Shown here in pieces: positions 23,020 to 34,679 of a DNA stretch of 64,000 nt (position 1 is its first letter; each line of letters opens with the position of its first letter). The notes beneath the pieces are model-generated. The model was not told where the DNA came from. It searched no databases and worked only from the letters and a program-made list of their open reading frames with translations. The stretch comes from Eonycteris spelaea (lineage: Eukaryota > Chordata > Mammalia > Chiroptera > Pteropodidae): positions 8,246,001 to 8,310,000 of the forward strand of contig PUFA01000027.1 in NCBI GenBank assembly GCA_003508835.1, given 5' to 3'. Position numbers and translations under genes: made by a program.

Positions 23020-23499
23020 GGAAATTTGAGAGAGCCCAGAGGAAACATAATATGGAATAGACACTTTTCCTTCTGTTGACTTTGTATATACATTGTCCTA
23101 AAAGGTGTAAGGTGTCCTAGAAATTCACAAGTAGTCATGCTCACCTCACAAAAGATAGCAACCATTAGAGATTTAGAGATAAGATACTGACTAGTCCCTA
23201 TAGTGTTGCTTTTCCATAATCCTGTTGGAAACTTTGAGCATCACATGTTTCAGTGATAGTGATCGTAACCAATTATTTTATGACTAACAAATATGACAAG
23301 GAAAAAATCAAAGGCATATGACAGTAGCAACACCTGAAGAAAATGGGCATTGTCAGTGGCCTAGACTAAACTCCAACACATTTGATTAATTAAATCAATA
23401 AAATACTTTTAGTCTCCCAGTTTGGTAGGTGAAGATGGTCCTTCTTGCATAGTCATCAGCTCCCTATTCTAAAAACTGAGTACTTGTTTTAATTTTACA
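23020..23499. other. Intergenic, no gene seen
   Basis: Unassigned sequence. Confidence 0.4.
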
Positions 23500-23645
23500 A
23501 AAAGAATTTAAATCATGATCTTGACATATATTAGCTATGTGACAAGGTAACTTACTTAATTTCTCTGATCCTACCTCTCTCACAGGGTTATGTAATGAAA
23601 GATTTGTAAGTCATCTGGCATGGTTTCCAGCACATAGACCAAACA
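23500..23645 (+). repeat. MIR-like fragment
   Basis: AGCTATGTGACAAGGTAACTTAC, TTTCTCTGATCCTACC and GTTTCCAGCACATAGACC follow the MIR order with heavy divergence. Confidence 0.5.
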
Positions 23646-23849
23646 TTCTCTCAAGACGTATCTGAAGAACTGCCTCATGCTGCCAGGTATTTGGATACAG
23701 CAGTAAGCAAAACAGAAATGGGTACTATGTCTGTCTCCTACATTAGAAAGTGAGCTCCACCAGGCCAGAGAATTTATCAGTTGTCGTGTCCTCCATGCAC
23801 ATACTGAACATTCACATATGTACATAATGAAAAAAAAAAAAAGCTGAAA

Positions 23850-24205
23850 TTTAATTGAGGACCCAGACAAAAGTAATATAAAATAAATATAAAATGTGAA
23901 AAGGGCTATAAAGGAAACAAAGGGCTGAGGAATAGAAAACAATAGGGATGACTTTCTTCTGATAAAATAGTAGGAGAGCATTTTTCTTATTTTTTTTAAA
24001 GAGCTATGGGAAGACTAGTGGAAACAGCATTTCAGGCAGAGGGGACATTATATGCAAAGGCCCTGACATGGAAAAATCAAGTAATAGAGTTGAGCAAAGA
24101 GTAAACTTGTATGGTTGGAACTTGTGAGGAAAAGAGAGAATGGCAAGATGTTAAGATGAAAGATCGAAATAAAACATTTATCCAGTCTGACAATTGTGTC
24201 TTTAA
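23850..24205 (-). repeat. LINE2 fragment
   Basis: Reverse-complement L2 phrases: AAAGGGCTATAAAGGAAAC, then CATTTCAGGCAGAGGGGAC and ATGCAAAGGCCCTGACATGG. Confidence 0.65.
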
Positions 24206-24224
24206 GAGAGTATTTAAGTTGCTT

Positions 24225-24495
24225 GCATTCATTCATTCATTCATTCATTCATTTTTTCTTTAAGGTGAAGCAACCCTTGGTTGACCTCACAGATTGCAAG
24301 GATCTTGTCAGTTTATAATCTCTTATTTTTTAATTTTTTAAAATGTTTATTTATTTTTACTTTTTAATTTTTTTTACCCCTACAGCACCTAGTCTTCCTA
24401 GGTGGTCTCCCATCCAAGTATTAACCAGGCCTGACCCTGCTTAGCTTGTGAGATCAGATGGTATAGGGCATGTTTAGGGTAGCATGGCTGTAGAC
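24225..24495 (-). mobile_element. 5S rRNA-derived SINE, long form (copy C)
   Basis: Read on the - strand, the element starts at 24495 with GTCTACAGCCATGCTACCC, runs through a 5S body (CAAGCTAAGCAGGGTCAGGCC, TACTTGGATGGGAGACC, GGTGCTGTAGG), an A/T-rich spacer, then the non-5S module (24265-24305) and a tail made of AATG units. It is bounded by a perfect 11-bp duplication, TTAAGTTGCTT at 24214-24224 and 24496-24506. Same long structure as copy A and copy D. Confidence 0.93.
24226..24254. repeat. (ATTC)n tail of SINE copy C
   Basis: About seven ATTC units, (GAAT)n on the SINE strand, lying between the A-rich SINE tail and the target duplication; a tail-derived microsatellite. Confidence 0.92.
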
Positions 24496-24529
24496 TTAAG
24501 TTGCTTTTATTTAGTCTTCATGTATTTAA

Positions 24530-25500
24530 TTACAAATTACTAGTATTTATGTTTAAATCCACCATAATATATTGTTGTATATTTTAGTTCTACACATTAA
24601 AAATCCTCTAAGACACGATGATTACTTATTTGGTGCATATTTATCCTTTCTGCTCTCTATTCTTTCTTGAATCTCGAGGTATAATCTGGGATCATTTTTC
24701 TTCTGCATAGCATTTTCTCTAGCATTATCTATGGGCTACATATTCTTCCATCCTTGGTTTGTGGAAACACTTATTTTGCTTTTATTTTAGAGGATATTTT
24801 CACTGTATGTAGAATTTACATTGGCAGTTTTTGTTTTAGCACGTTAAAGCATGTTGTTCTGTTGTCTTGCTTGCATTATTGTTGTTGGGAGGTTGACTGT
24901 TAGTATAATTTTGGCTTTTATGAAGGATTATATCTTTCATTCTCTGGTTGCTTGTGAGATATTTTTTGTTGTTTTTTTAGTTTTTGCAGTTTGACAGCAT
25001 GTTCAGGGATGGTTTTCTTGCCATTTCTTTTGCTTGAGATTTGTACAGCTTCTTGAATTTATGGTTTAAAGCCCTGTCAGATAATACCAACATCTATCTG
25101 ATTATCTGTGAGTCTGTCTTCTGTTTATTTTTTATTTTTTTAATTTTTAGGCAAGGCGACCCTTGGTTGACCTCACAGATTGCAAGGACCTTGTCATCTT
25201 ACAATCCCTTATTTTTTTTATTTTTCACGCCTATACACCTGCTCTTCCTAGGTGGTCTCCCATCCAAGTACTAAACAGGCCTGACCTTGCTTAGCTTCCG
25301 AGATCAGATGGGATCAGGCTTGTTCAGGGTAGCATGGCCATAGACTGTCTTCTGTTTTTTATTCAAATATTGCCCTATTGCATTTCTGGTTTTCTTCTGA
25401 TTGACTAGTATACATTATAAGTAAAATTTGGTGGTATTTGAGCCTCTATAGGATGCCATCATTCTCCAGAGAGAATTTACTTTTATTACTGTAAAAGGAA
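24530..25500 (+). repeat. Old L1 (L1M) 3' region, split by 5S SINE D
   Basis: AGAGGATATTTTCACTGTATG near 24790, TTAAAGCATGTTGTTCTG near 24845, TTGTGAGATATTTTTTG near 24952, ATTTGTACAGCTTCTTGAAT near 25038, and ACCAACATCTATCTGATTATC near 25087 follow the late part of an old L1. The sequence resumes after the SINE at 25358. Right boundary approximate. Confidence 0.65.
25127..25345 (-). mobile_element. 5S rRNA-derived SINE, long form (copy D)
   Basis: On the - strand it starts at 25345 with GTCTATGGCCATGCTACCC. The 5S body is the best preserved of the set (GATCTCGGAAGCTAAGCA, TTTAGTACTTGGATGGGAGACC), followed by an A-rich spacer, the conserved non-5S module (25151-25195) and an A-rich end. It is flanked by CTGTCTTCTGTTT at 25114-25126 and 25345-25357 (12-13 bp, perfect; the first base is shared with the SINE end). 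It sits 630 bp from copy C in the same orientation and is inserted in L1. Confidence 0.93.
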
Positions 25501-26799
25501 AGTATTAAAGAATTTTAAGGATTGACATAATCTGACTCCATTTTAAGGTGATCTTAAATAAATTATTTTGTCATCTCTTCCCTTAAAATGTCTCTAAAGT
25601 TGACTATAATCTCTATTTGCTCCGTTATTATATTGGTCTAAAACTCTTTCTAGTTACTAGTTTGTATTATTGTTTTATCTCAGTTTCTTAGTCCCAGAAG
25701 GCCATCTAACATATCAATGCTAGATTTTTTCCTAAGATCCTGTTTCTTTTGTATTTAGATTTCAAACATAAACATAGCTATGCAATCCTTCAGCTCAAGG
25801 TGGTTAAGGAACTCTCTCAAGGTCACACGGGTAGGGGGACCTACATATTATTGTCGGTCTCCAATTTGAGAAGACACATTATTCTGTGTTACAGAGGTAA
25901 ATTCTATTCAGACTGTCTGTATTCACTACAAATGTAACAGCATCTATATTCTGTTGATGCTACAGAAAAAAACTTAGTTAAAATTTAAATATTAGTTAAA
26001 ATTTAAATAAATAATAATGAACATCAAAACTTTTATTGTTCTTCCTCAATTTATGTCAAAGTTGCTTGAGCTGAACTTTTTTTCAGAGATATTAAGCAAT
26101 GGTTTATTTAGAAATGTTTAACACTAGCCTATGTAACTATTTATAGAAGATGAATCTACTTATATGTAAACAGATTTAACATCATTTCACATACAACACA
26201 CAACACATATATACACACACATATGAGACATTTAAAAAGAGGATATAAGATATAATTTAGTGCTTTGTAGTTCCTTATTATCAAATCAGTTTTTTTTTTT
26301 TTTTTTTTTTTTTTAAGTATCAGAGAATTCTGTTTCCTGGACTACAGATTCTATCTTTGATCTGATGATTCCTAGGTACCATAATATTCTCATTTTGTGG
26401 TATTTTTAGATACACTGAATGCTTAAGTCACTTATTTCATCATTGCTAGGATACATGTATGCTTACAAGCTTGGACGTGAATTGAGGAGTGTGGCAAGTG
26501 GAGCTTTTGTCATTTAAAAAAATAAAGTTGCTTTTGATGTTATACTTGTTAATCTGTTCTAATATATGTCATTTATAATTATTAAAGTTTCATTTCCATC
26601 TCAAATATACTTCAAATTCTTGATATCATTTGAATCTAGCTAACATATTTTGAACAATAACTGGATACCCATACATTCTGGAGTGACTATTTTTAATTCC
26701 CTAGATTTGAAATGCCATATTTCAGACCTGATAGATAAAACTGAAAAAAGTTAGGCTAAAATGGTGGTGGTGATGACTTGTAACACTGTCTAAGAGAGA
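25501..26799. other. Intergenic, no gene seen
   Basis: AT-rich; includes a MIR-like scrap near 25775-25835 (CTCAAGGTCACACGGGTAG), an 18-bp tandem repeat of ATTAGTTAAAATTTAAAT (about 25972-26008), a diffuse CA tract (26190-26222) and a T run (26291-26314). Confidence 0.45.
26291..26314. repeat. Poly(T) tract
   Basis: 24 or so uninterrupted T. Confidence 0.95.
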
Positions 26800-27010
26800 G
26801 AGGTTTGATATTAAGAATTTGGTTTCTGGAACCAAACTGCTTGGGTTCAAATGCCGGTTTTACCATTTGTCAACTGCATAATTTTGGACAGGTTACTTAA
26901 CCTCTCTGGACCACAATATCACCAGCTGTAAAGTGGGGTAACAGTAATACTTCCTTTTAGAGTTGTTATGAAGACTACAAGAGTCATTACTCATTATGTA
27001 TTTAGAATCT
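26800..27010 (+). repeat. MIR SINE
   Basis: CTGCTTGGGTTCAAATGCCGG, TTGGACAGGTTACTTAACCTC, ACCACAATATCACCAGCTGTAAAGTGG in shorter pieces and GAGTTGTTATGAAGAC follow the MIR consensus well. Confidence 0.82.
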
Positions 27011-28085
27011 TGCCCCGCTCTTACTAAGCATTTGATTTATTGTCATTAGTTTACCAATAAAATTTTTCCCGAAGTGCCCCAATACAATATGGTTTGTGTA
27101 GAATATCCCTTCAATCCCTGATATTCTGTCATTTGATGTAATTCTCAGGGATTTTTCAGCAGTTTGAATGAGCTATAGCTCTCCCTAGCATGATATTGTT
27201 TATATCTGTACAAATTCTGTATATGGCAATCTGTGGGTGTATAATAAAAAGCAAATGTTTATTTAAAACTCAGTGTTGGACAAGGAAAAGGTGGATTTTG
27301 ACATAAATAAACATGAGAGAATTAGAGAAATTTTTCAGAAGGCAGCCCTAAAATTTTGTCTCCTCGCTGCAGAGGTATTCTCAAGGAGCTCTGGTTTGAA
27401 GGGAGGAGGAGCATCCAGACACAGGTTTTTCCAGGTTCTGCTTTTATCAGGTTCCTCTGACCCCATTTGTAACTGAAAGTCAGATGGATGGAGGGTTGTG
27501 CATCCTGGAAGACACCAATATTTGTAAGTATAAGTGTTACCACTTTAATTACATGGCCTTGACGAAATGTTGATGGCCTAGGGTTTCACAGGTGTAGTGT
27601 AATAGTAAATTGGCCATAACCACAAACAGGATGTCATTGTCATTCCTTTCAAATTACAGAGCAGTAATTTGGTAATCTGTGAACACCTGGATTTGTACTT
27701 CCTTTAACCTGAAATAAAAGGGAGAGGAATAGCCCGAGTCTGATTTTGTCTTTGTGAGATCTCACCCAAGACTCTGTATCCCTCTGTAAGCATTGTATCT
27801 GGATATGTGCCTATGTATATGTAAGTTTTTATTTTTTGAGAACAGCTCATTGAAAAAGCCATGACTTTTGCTGTATTATATACAACAGTGTGGGTGCTGG
27901 ATGAATGTTAAGTACTACTAATAATAATGCTTCTAATTCACAGATGAGGCATTTAGAAAGTCACCACTTTCTGAGTGTTCAATGTTTAAACTTGGTTATG
28001 CAAATGCATCAGATTATTTCTTATAAGAACTTAACTACTAGAATATTTAATCACTGGTGTCCTAGTCAAGGAAAAGGACTTTCTT
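27011..28085. other. Intergenic, no gene seen
   Basis: Unassigned sequence, possibly single-copy. No gene signal. Confidence 0.45.
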
Positions 28086-28865
28086 TTTCACTTTTAATTT
28101 GGGACCAATTTCAAACTTGGTGAAAAGTTGCAAGAATAGTACAAAAAATTTCTATATATCCTCTCCCGCCCCCAGACTTCATCTGAGGTTGGTCAGTTCT
28201 CTCAGCAATGACCTTTATGATACAGGATGCAGTCTAGGATCAACTGTGGTACCTGGATGTCTCATTTATGCTAGAATGGTTCCTCCTCTTTTTCTTCTCT
28301 TTCTCAGCCACATCATTTTAAAAAGATTATAGGCCAGTTATTTTGGAGACTGTCCCTCAATTGGGTTTATAGAATGTTTCCTTATAACTATATCCAGGTT
28401 ATGCATTTTGGGGGCAAAATTTTACAGAAATGATGCCTTGCTATTTTTCTCGCATCCTATCAATGTAGTGCATGATGTCAATTATTTTCATTACTGGTGA
28501 TGTTAACTTTGATCACTTAAATATGATAGTGACTCTGAGGTTTCTCTACTGTAAAAGTATGATTTTTGTTTTTTACATTTGGAAGTTAGTAATAATTTTG
28601 TGGGGAGAAATTTGGAGACTGTAGAATCCTCTTCCTAAGCCCACATTCACCAGTTTAGTTTTAGCATCCTTTGTTATTTCTTGCCTGATTAATTATTATT
28701 ATCATATTGTTTGAGGCCTGTGGATTTTCTAATTCCTTCATTCCATTTAAAATGCTTAGTATTAAACCGTAAGGAAGAGCTTATTTCCCCTTCCCATTTA
28801 TTTATCTATTGACATCATTGAGGATTCACGAGTTTCTCTTTTATTCCATGAGCTGTAATTCAGGA
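28086..28865 (+). repeat. Old L1 (L1M) fragment
   Basis: ATTTGGGACCAATTTCAAACTTGG, GTTGCAAGAATAGTACAAAA, GCCAGTTATTTTGGAGACTG, GAAATGATGCCTTGCTA and GGGGAGAAATTTGGAGACTG follow one old L1 region. It continues beyond the Tigger-like element at 28866-29133. Confidence 0.68.
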
Positions 28866-29133
28866 CAGACACGCACTGCATAACGATGGTCCCATGGATT
28901 ATAATGTCTCATTTATTCTGGAAAGGTTCCTTCTTCTCTCCTTGACTTTCTCGGCCTTATCATTTTTGAAGATGATAGCCAGTTATTTTGGAGACTTTGG
29001 TGATGCTGGAAATCTAGTAGGCTATGCCATCTAGGTTGTGTCAGTGTACCCTGCAATGTTTGTAACAAGGATGAGATCGCCGAACTGCACATTTCTCAGA
29101 ATGTGCCCCCATCATTAAGCAGCACATGACTTG
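28866..29133. mobile_element. Tigger-like DNA transposon carrying an L1 piece
   Basis: The left end (CAGACACGCACTGCATAACG) and the right end (CATTAAGCAGCACATGACTTG) look like the terminal inverted repeats of a TcMar-Tigger element, and GATTATAATG, GGTGATGCTGG, TAGGCTATGCCATCTAGG and GCACATTTCTCAGAATG fit its interior. Between the first two interior blocks, 28904-28996 instead matches the L1 sequence at 28257-28350. See the finding on this mosaic. Confidence 0.65.
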
Positions 29134-29440
29134 TACTATCATTATTTATTTTTATGATCCAATTGTCCCAGATTCGACCTTTCGGGCTGGCTTCTGTGAC
29201 ATGTATCCATCATTCTTTAAGCACTTCCTTACTTTCTGGCACAGTCAGAATATCCAAGCTCATCTTGTTCTTTTCTGCCCTGAGATCAGCCATTTTTCCC
29301 CAAAGCCTGTTTCTTTTAGCAGAGCAGCATCTGGAAACTAAGATCTGGGTGCACGATGTGCTTATTGCTAAGATACTGCTACTTCCAGCTTCCTCTATTG
29401 GAAAAGGAAACGTACATACATACATACCACTGTTTCCCTC
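29134..29440 (+). repeat. Old L1 fragment, continuation
   Basis: CCAATTGTCCCAGATTCGACC, GGCTGGCTTCTGTGACATG and CTGGAAACTAAGATCTGGGTGC continue the L1 region that precedes the Tigger-like element, so the transposon appears to be nested in the L1. Confidence 0.6.
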
Positions 29441-29461
29441 TCTCTCTCCCTTTCTCTCTGT

Positions 29462-29463
29462 GT

Positions 29464-29509
<46 letters not shown>
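29462..29509. repeat. (CA)n microsatellite
   Basis: Uninterrupted CA tract preceded by a CT-rich run (29430-29460). Confidence 0.97.
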
Positions 29510-29511
<2 letters not shown>

Positions 29512-29739
29512 GACCATGAGTATACACTGATACCTCTGATTTCTATTTCCTATCACTACAGAATTTACTGTAGCTTCATCCTTTTCCATATTTGTATCTT
29601 CTCTGACAATAAGAAATCTGGCTTCCATTATCTCAATATATTATTTGCTCAATCCACCTATATGTAGCCAATCTTGCTGGGCTGCCTTCCTGCCCTCTTG
29701 GGTCTGCCTAATGGTTTTTTCACTAAATAGTGAATAAGG

Positions 29740-29815
29740 GACAGAAAGAAGAGTAGAGGGGGGAGGGAGAAAAGGAGAGAGAGGAAAGAAGGAAGGAAAA
29801 ATAAAAAAAAATAAC
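29740..29815. repeat. Purine-rich low-complexity tract
   Basis: GA/GGAA-rich with a short A run, on the + strand. Confidence 0.8.
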
Positions 29816-29949
29816 AATAGAGTTTTTGAAGTTTATTTTTATGTATAGGTATTATAAAGGTAAAGTTTTAGGAATGGCATTTATTAAATTTTTTCAGGTC
29901 TTTATATTCTATTGTCTTTATATATTCATTCATATGCCTCTTAATGGTA

Positions 29950-30112
29950 ACAGGCATTAAACATACAAAGATGAATGAGACATAACTACAAAGAGCTCAG
30001 CATTTGATAAGGCAAGAGACATGACAACAATTCCTATGATAGTATGATAAAGGATATGGAAGAGGAATACAGAAAGTTTCTGGAGCACAGGGAAGAGGCC
30101 AATAGATTTGAT
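29950..30112 (-). repeat. LINE2/L3-like fragment
   Basis: ACAAAGATGAATGAGACATAAC, AAAGAGCTCAGCATTTGATAAGG and TCTGGAGCACAGGGAAGAGG follow the reverse-complement pattern of an L2-type 3' region. Confidence 0.5.
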
Positions 30113-32824
30113 GGAGGCAGCTGAATGATTTCTTCTCCATTAAGAATAAAAATTGACATGCTAAAATGTTAATTTCTGTTGGCCTTCTGAATTCTGTCTT
30201 TTTCTTTATCTTTTTCTCCTGCCCTAGTCATTAGAAGGCCACAGAAGGTTAGACAGGACAGTCTCCCTCCACGGTCAGTTAAGACAGTTACTGAGCAATA
30301 GGAAACATAACTGTTCCTTAAAGGCCCACTGTCTCGTTTTTCTAGCCCCAAGGTTGTAGCTTCTGAATTCAACAGATCAGAATTTTTTCATATTTTATAC
30401 CATATAATTCTTTTGAATATTATTTTTCAGTGATTTTAAAGCCACTATTATAAAATTTCTCCTATTGTCAAATGTTAATATTCTAGAATTTTCGTGCAGC
30501 TTAATTATGTTATTATGTGTAATTAATGGACTTATAGGCAAATCACTTCAATTTTTATTACTTTAGTTAAAGGGCTCTTCATTGTATAAAGTGTCTTTAA
30601 AACGTGCTTATTAGCTAAGCCTCTCAACAATTTGGAAATGTGGGCTGGTTTTATCACTCTCCAATTAAAAGTTATTGCTCCATGGCTTTCAAGGAAGGAA
30701 GTTAAGGCACTGGGAGGAATTGGTTCAACTTTACATGATGCAAGTAGAATAAATAAATCCAGATAAATGAATCTTGAACTGTTGTCTGCCCCAAGTCATC
30801 TGTGAGATAAATATTTCCTCTGTCTAATTGTCAGATTCTAGCTCAGAGTGTCTTTGTGCCTTCTTAGCACTGGCTTTCAAAAACTTGAGATGCTCAATTT
30901 TTAAATAAAATCAATTTACAATGAAAAAATATTCTTCGAGATTACAAAAAAGGCAAGAGTGATATAATAAATCCATTAAAGCTATCTGTCTCCCTGCATT
31001 ACAGAAATTGATAACTTGTATGTTATATTAACCATATTATACTCCCTATTATATATTTTACGATATAAAGACCTTTCTTAAACTAAGTACTAGTATTACA
31101 ACTACTCTCATTGGTGTTTAATATGGAGCACAGATACTGATCACATCTTGACAAGGATTTCAGGTCTCTTGAAAGCTTATTGAAACTCAGGGTGGAGTCT
31201 GCATGAGAGGCCCATTATGATTATATCTTGGACACAGCACAGTGACACTTTCAGTGACACTTTCCTAATAGCTTACAAGTTCACAGAGTTCATAGGCAAT
31301 TCATATGAACTCAGAATGTCTGAGTAGCCACGTAAAAGATTTATGCATATCTTGGGGGCACCTAGGTCTTAGTTTGTGACTCATTTCTATAAATCTAGAA
31401 ACTGCCACAGTCATCACTTGAAATTTTGTCTTAGTGTAGGTATAATTAACTCTCTTTACTTACTTTGGATTTGAATGTCACTAAGTCTAGCACAATCACC
31501 TTGTTTATTCTTTTAGAGCTTTCTTCCTATTCCCTTTGGTTTCACTCATAAGTCTGGTAAAAAGATAAATGTCATGTGAATAGATAAGAATTTTTGAAAA
31601 TCTGTTTTCAAAGCTATTAAAGAAAGATACTCTTATGAGATATCCCTTCTGGATTGCTTTAGTCAGAAGAATACTATGATAAAATATTTTCACAATTATT
31701 TTATCAAGCATAATATTCAAAAATTATAATGCTAACCCTTTCATACAGAGTCTCAGGAAATAGGTGATAAGTATTATTATTTTGTCTTTAGTGATAAAAA
31801 CATTAAGCTGAGGGTAACAAGTGATTTAAAAATAATGATTAAGTTCCAGCTAAACTAGTCTTTTGCCAAGCGTTTACTGAAAATACCTGAGAGAACAGCA
31901 GTGGTAATGATAGCGATAATAAAACGTTGAAGGATAGATGCCTCTTTCATGTCTATGACTCTTGTGCAATATGTGTAATTAACAATCCATCGAAACCACT
32001 GGAGGAGTATCCTGTAACAGGGTTCGGGGAGACCTTTGTCCTCAGATTTGCTAGCTAATGATATTCCATAAAGATTTGGTAAATCATTAAATTCTATTGA
32101 TTTTTTAAATATTTGGGAATAGAGTTAAAAATCCATATTTTTACATAGATTTTTTTATATAGATTTTTATATAGGACTTGGTGTTAGTACCTTTAATTTT
32201 AAATTCTTCACAGTAACCTCCCAACATGTTCTCAGCATCTCTGGGAATGCCAAGAGTGTCTGTCTCTCAGCAGGTGAAATGAAGTGTCAACAAGAGACTT
32301 TCATTTTGAAATCCAGCAGTTTCATAAGCTTATCGAAATTATGTTCATCATTACTAAACTCTACTGTTATAAATATTATATAACAATTATGACTTATTGT
32401 TAAATCATTCATTTGAACTTTTGTAATACAAAGATCAAGAAATACAGCATATTCTGCATTTTTTTCTGCCAACAAATATCTAAAGTAAATGCACCTTTAA
32501 ATTATAATATCCGTAATTATAATAAATGTCATAGGTCTTTAAAAATATAAATTTTGAGGAACAAAAGTTACATGAGGCGTACCAAATCACAATGGCAGTA
32601 AATGTACCTGATAAACTGAAATATGAAAGTCTGGCTGAGGATTTGCTGAGAATAAGTTTGTAAAGTATATTTTCAAGGAAAAAAAAAACATGTAAAGATA
32701 TAATGAAAGTATTTCTTTCTAATACAGTTTCAATTTAATTAAAAACCACAGCAATAAGCCACTTCTTATTACCTTGCCCTGAGATATTTTACATACATAA
32801 GCACATTTAAGGATGTTTCTAGAA
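30113..32824. other. Intergenic, no gene seen
   Basis: Long AT-rich stretch with only one weak repeat scrap (MIR-like, about 31730-31840, - strand). It is one of the longest runs in the window with no recognised repeat, so it may be single-copy DNA. Confidence 0.45.
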
Positions 32825-33050
32825 CAGAGGTTCTTAAACCTTCTTAGTTCTGGCACTCTCAGTGTCTCAGTAAGTTTTTCATGGTGACCCTAGGACAAAA
32901 GAAATAGGTCCAAATTTAATAATGCTATGGTAGTAGTAGTTTGTGCAGTGTCTGACAGTGCTGTGCTTTCCTCAAGATTGAAAAATATTCCATTTTATAA
33001 CCCCTGTGAGCAACCATTACAGTTTGGGAACCATGGTCCTGGCAGCATTA
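32825..33050. repeat. hAT-like DNA-transposon remnant
   Basis: Begins AGAGGTTCTTAAACCTTC and ends CAGTTTGGGAACCATGGTCC, which are imperfect inverted ends. Interior blocks are shared with 11080-11310, so the two are copies of one nonautonomous family. Confidence 0.6.
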
Positions 33051-33099
33051 ATGCCAAAACACCACTAATGATTACATGCTCATTAATTAAAGATATTTG

Positions 33100-33270
33100 T
33101 AAGTGATAGTGTATCTATATGATGGAATACTATATAGGCATTAAAAAGAATTCAATAGATCTGCATATACTGATTTAGAAAGATCTCCAAAACATGTCAT
33201 TGAGTGAAAATTTGGAAATTTACAGAAGACTAGCTGTAATATAATACATTTAAAACACACATAAGTATAT
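33100..33270 (-). repeat. L1 3' fragment
   Basis: ATCTATATGATGGAATACTATATAGG followed by CATTAAAAAGAATTCAATAG is the reverse complement of the common L1 TTCCATTGTAT block. Confidence 0.6.
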
Positions 33271-33799
33271 GGAGGCAAAACTGTGTGTGTGTATATATTA
33301 TAATATATTCAGTGTATATATTTTCTTAACGCACACATGCAGAAAAAGTCCTGGTCAAATCTATCCTTGACTGATAAAGAATATTCTTAAATGAGGTGTG
33401 AGGTTGAAGATAATTATCAAAGGGCCCTTTAGCTTTATCTGTAACATTTGTGATTTATCTGTAATATTTGTAATTTAATACAATTAAATTTATTTAAATT
33501 GAATATATATTATATAATTTAGCTGCAATGCGATATTCTTCTAACAGCCTAAAATGACATTAATTTGAAGGCCTCAGTCTTCCTAAAATATAAACAGAAA
33601 TGAAATAAATATTGAAAAAATCATCCAAAATCATTTTAAAGATATACAGGTATAAAAGCTTTCTTCCTTTCTTCCTTGACCTACGAAAGCAAGATATATT
33701 TTTAATAATAATAGTAATGATAATAAAACAAATAAAACAGATGACAGTCTCCACATCCTCCCTAATCCCAATATTTGAATGCATATACCTCTAAATGTA
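33271..33799. other. Intergenic, very AT-rich
   Basis: Contains TA-rich runs near 33290-33315 and 33480-33520. No gene. Confidence 0.4.
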
Positions 33800-34140
33800 G
33801 ATAGTTCTTATTTTGCTTTTTAACTATTCACAAGTGACAACTTGCTTTTATCACTTAATGTTTTGGAGGTCTTTCTACGGTGACCAACAGGTTCAGATTT
33901 GTCAGGGAATTTCTTGATTTTAATACTGAAAATCCTGAGCACTGTCCCCATCCCCAGTCCCAGGCAAACCAAGAGGATGGTTACCACAGATCTCTAAGTC
34001 AGTTTATATATATCTACCTCAGTTTTAATAGCTGCATAATAGTCCACAAAACAATAATACCCCAATTACTATCACTAAAATTGGTTTTGTTTTTGCTATT
34101 ATAAACAGATTTTAATTTCTCTGCTCTAAATTGTATTAAT
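33800..34140 (+). repeat. Old L1 (L1ME-type) fragment
   Basis: CAGTTTATATATATCTACCTCAG and TTAATAGCTGCATAATAGTCCAC, then a TTTGCTATTATAAACAG block, follow the L1ME 3' pattern. Confidence 0.55.
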
Positions 34141-34518
34141 TATACATCAAGTATCTGAATCATTCTTGCTCTAAGTGGGAGTGAAGCAGTGAAGCAGTAC
34201 AAATTTCCTATTTGAGCCTCTTAACCGGTTTTTAAATACATAGCTTCCTGCTTAGGTGAGTAGTTTTGCGAAATTTCGAGGTATTTAAAGCATGCAGTAC
34301 CGTCTGCAGAGTACCCCCAGCCAAATCATGAGATGTTGGGTGTTGGTGGTGGCACACACACTTTGTGCTGGTCCCTGAAGCTCCCTGCTCTGATAAGTGT
34401 GTTCCTACCCCATTCTAGTATGGAAGGGAAAATCCAGGCTTCCTATTAATAATTGTCTTTTCTTTTTCTCCCAAAATTGCTATGTCTGGCCCTGTATGTT
34501 CCATTTTCTCCTTCCCCT

Positions 34519-34543
34519 ACTTTAAAAAAAAAAAAAAAAAAAA
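34519..34543. repeat. Poly(A) tract
   Basis: About 20 A after a C/T-rich stretch. Confidence 0.9.
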
Positions 34544-34679
34544 ACAATTTAAAAAAGAAATTACATTGTAAATGGAGCAAATTTAAAGTTATGCCCTGTA
34601 GGACTTTGCTGATGATAGAAGGAAATCAATTAAAATCTTAAAAGTTTCTCAAGGAACTTTTATTTGCAGAGCCTCTCTT

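Noticed and set aside
29154..29667. Frames on both strands with His-Thr or Val-Cys runs
   Set aside because: They translate the (CA)n tract and neighbouring L1 sequence.
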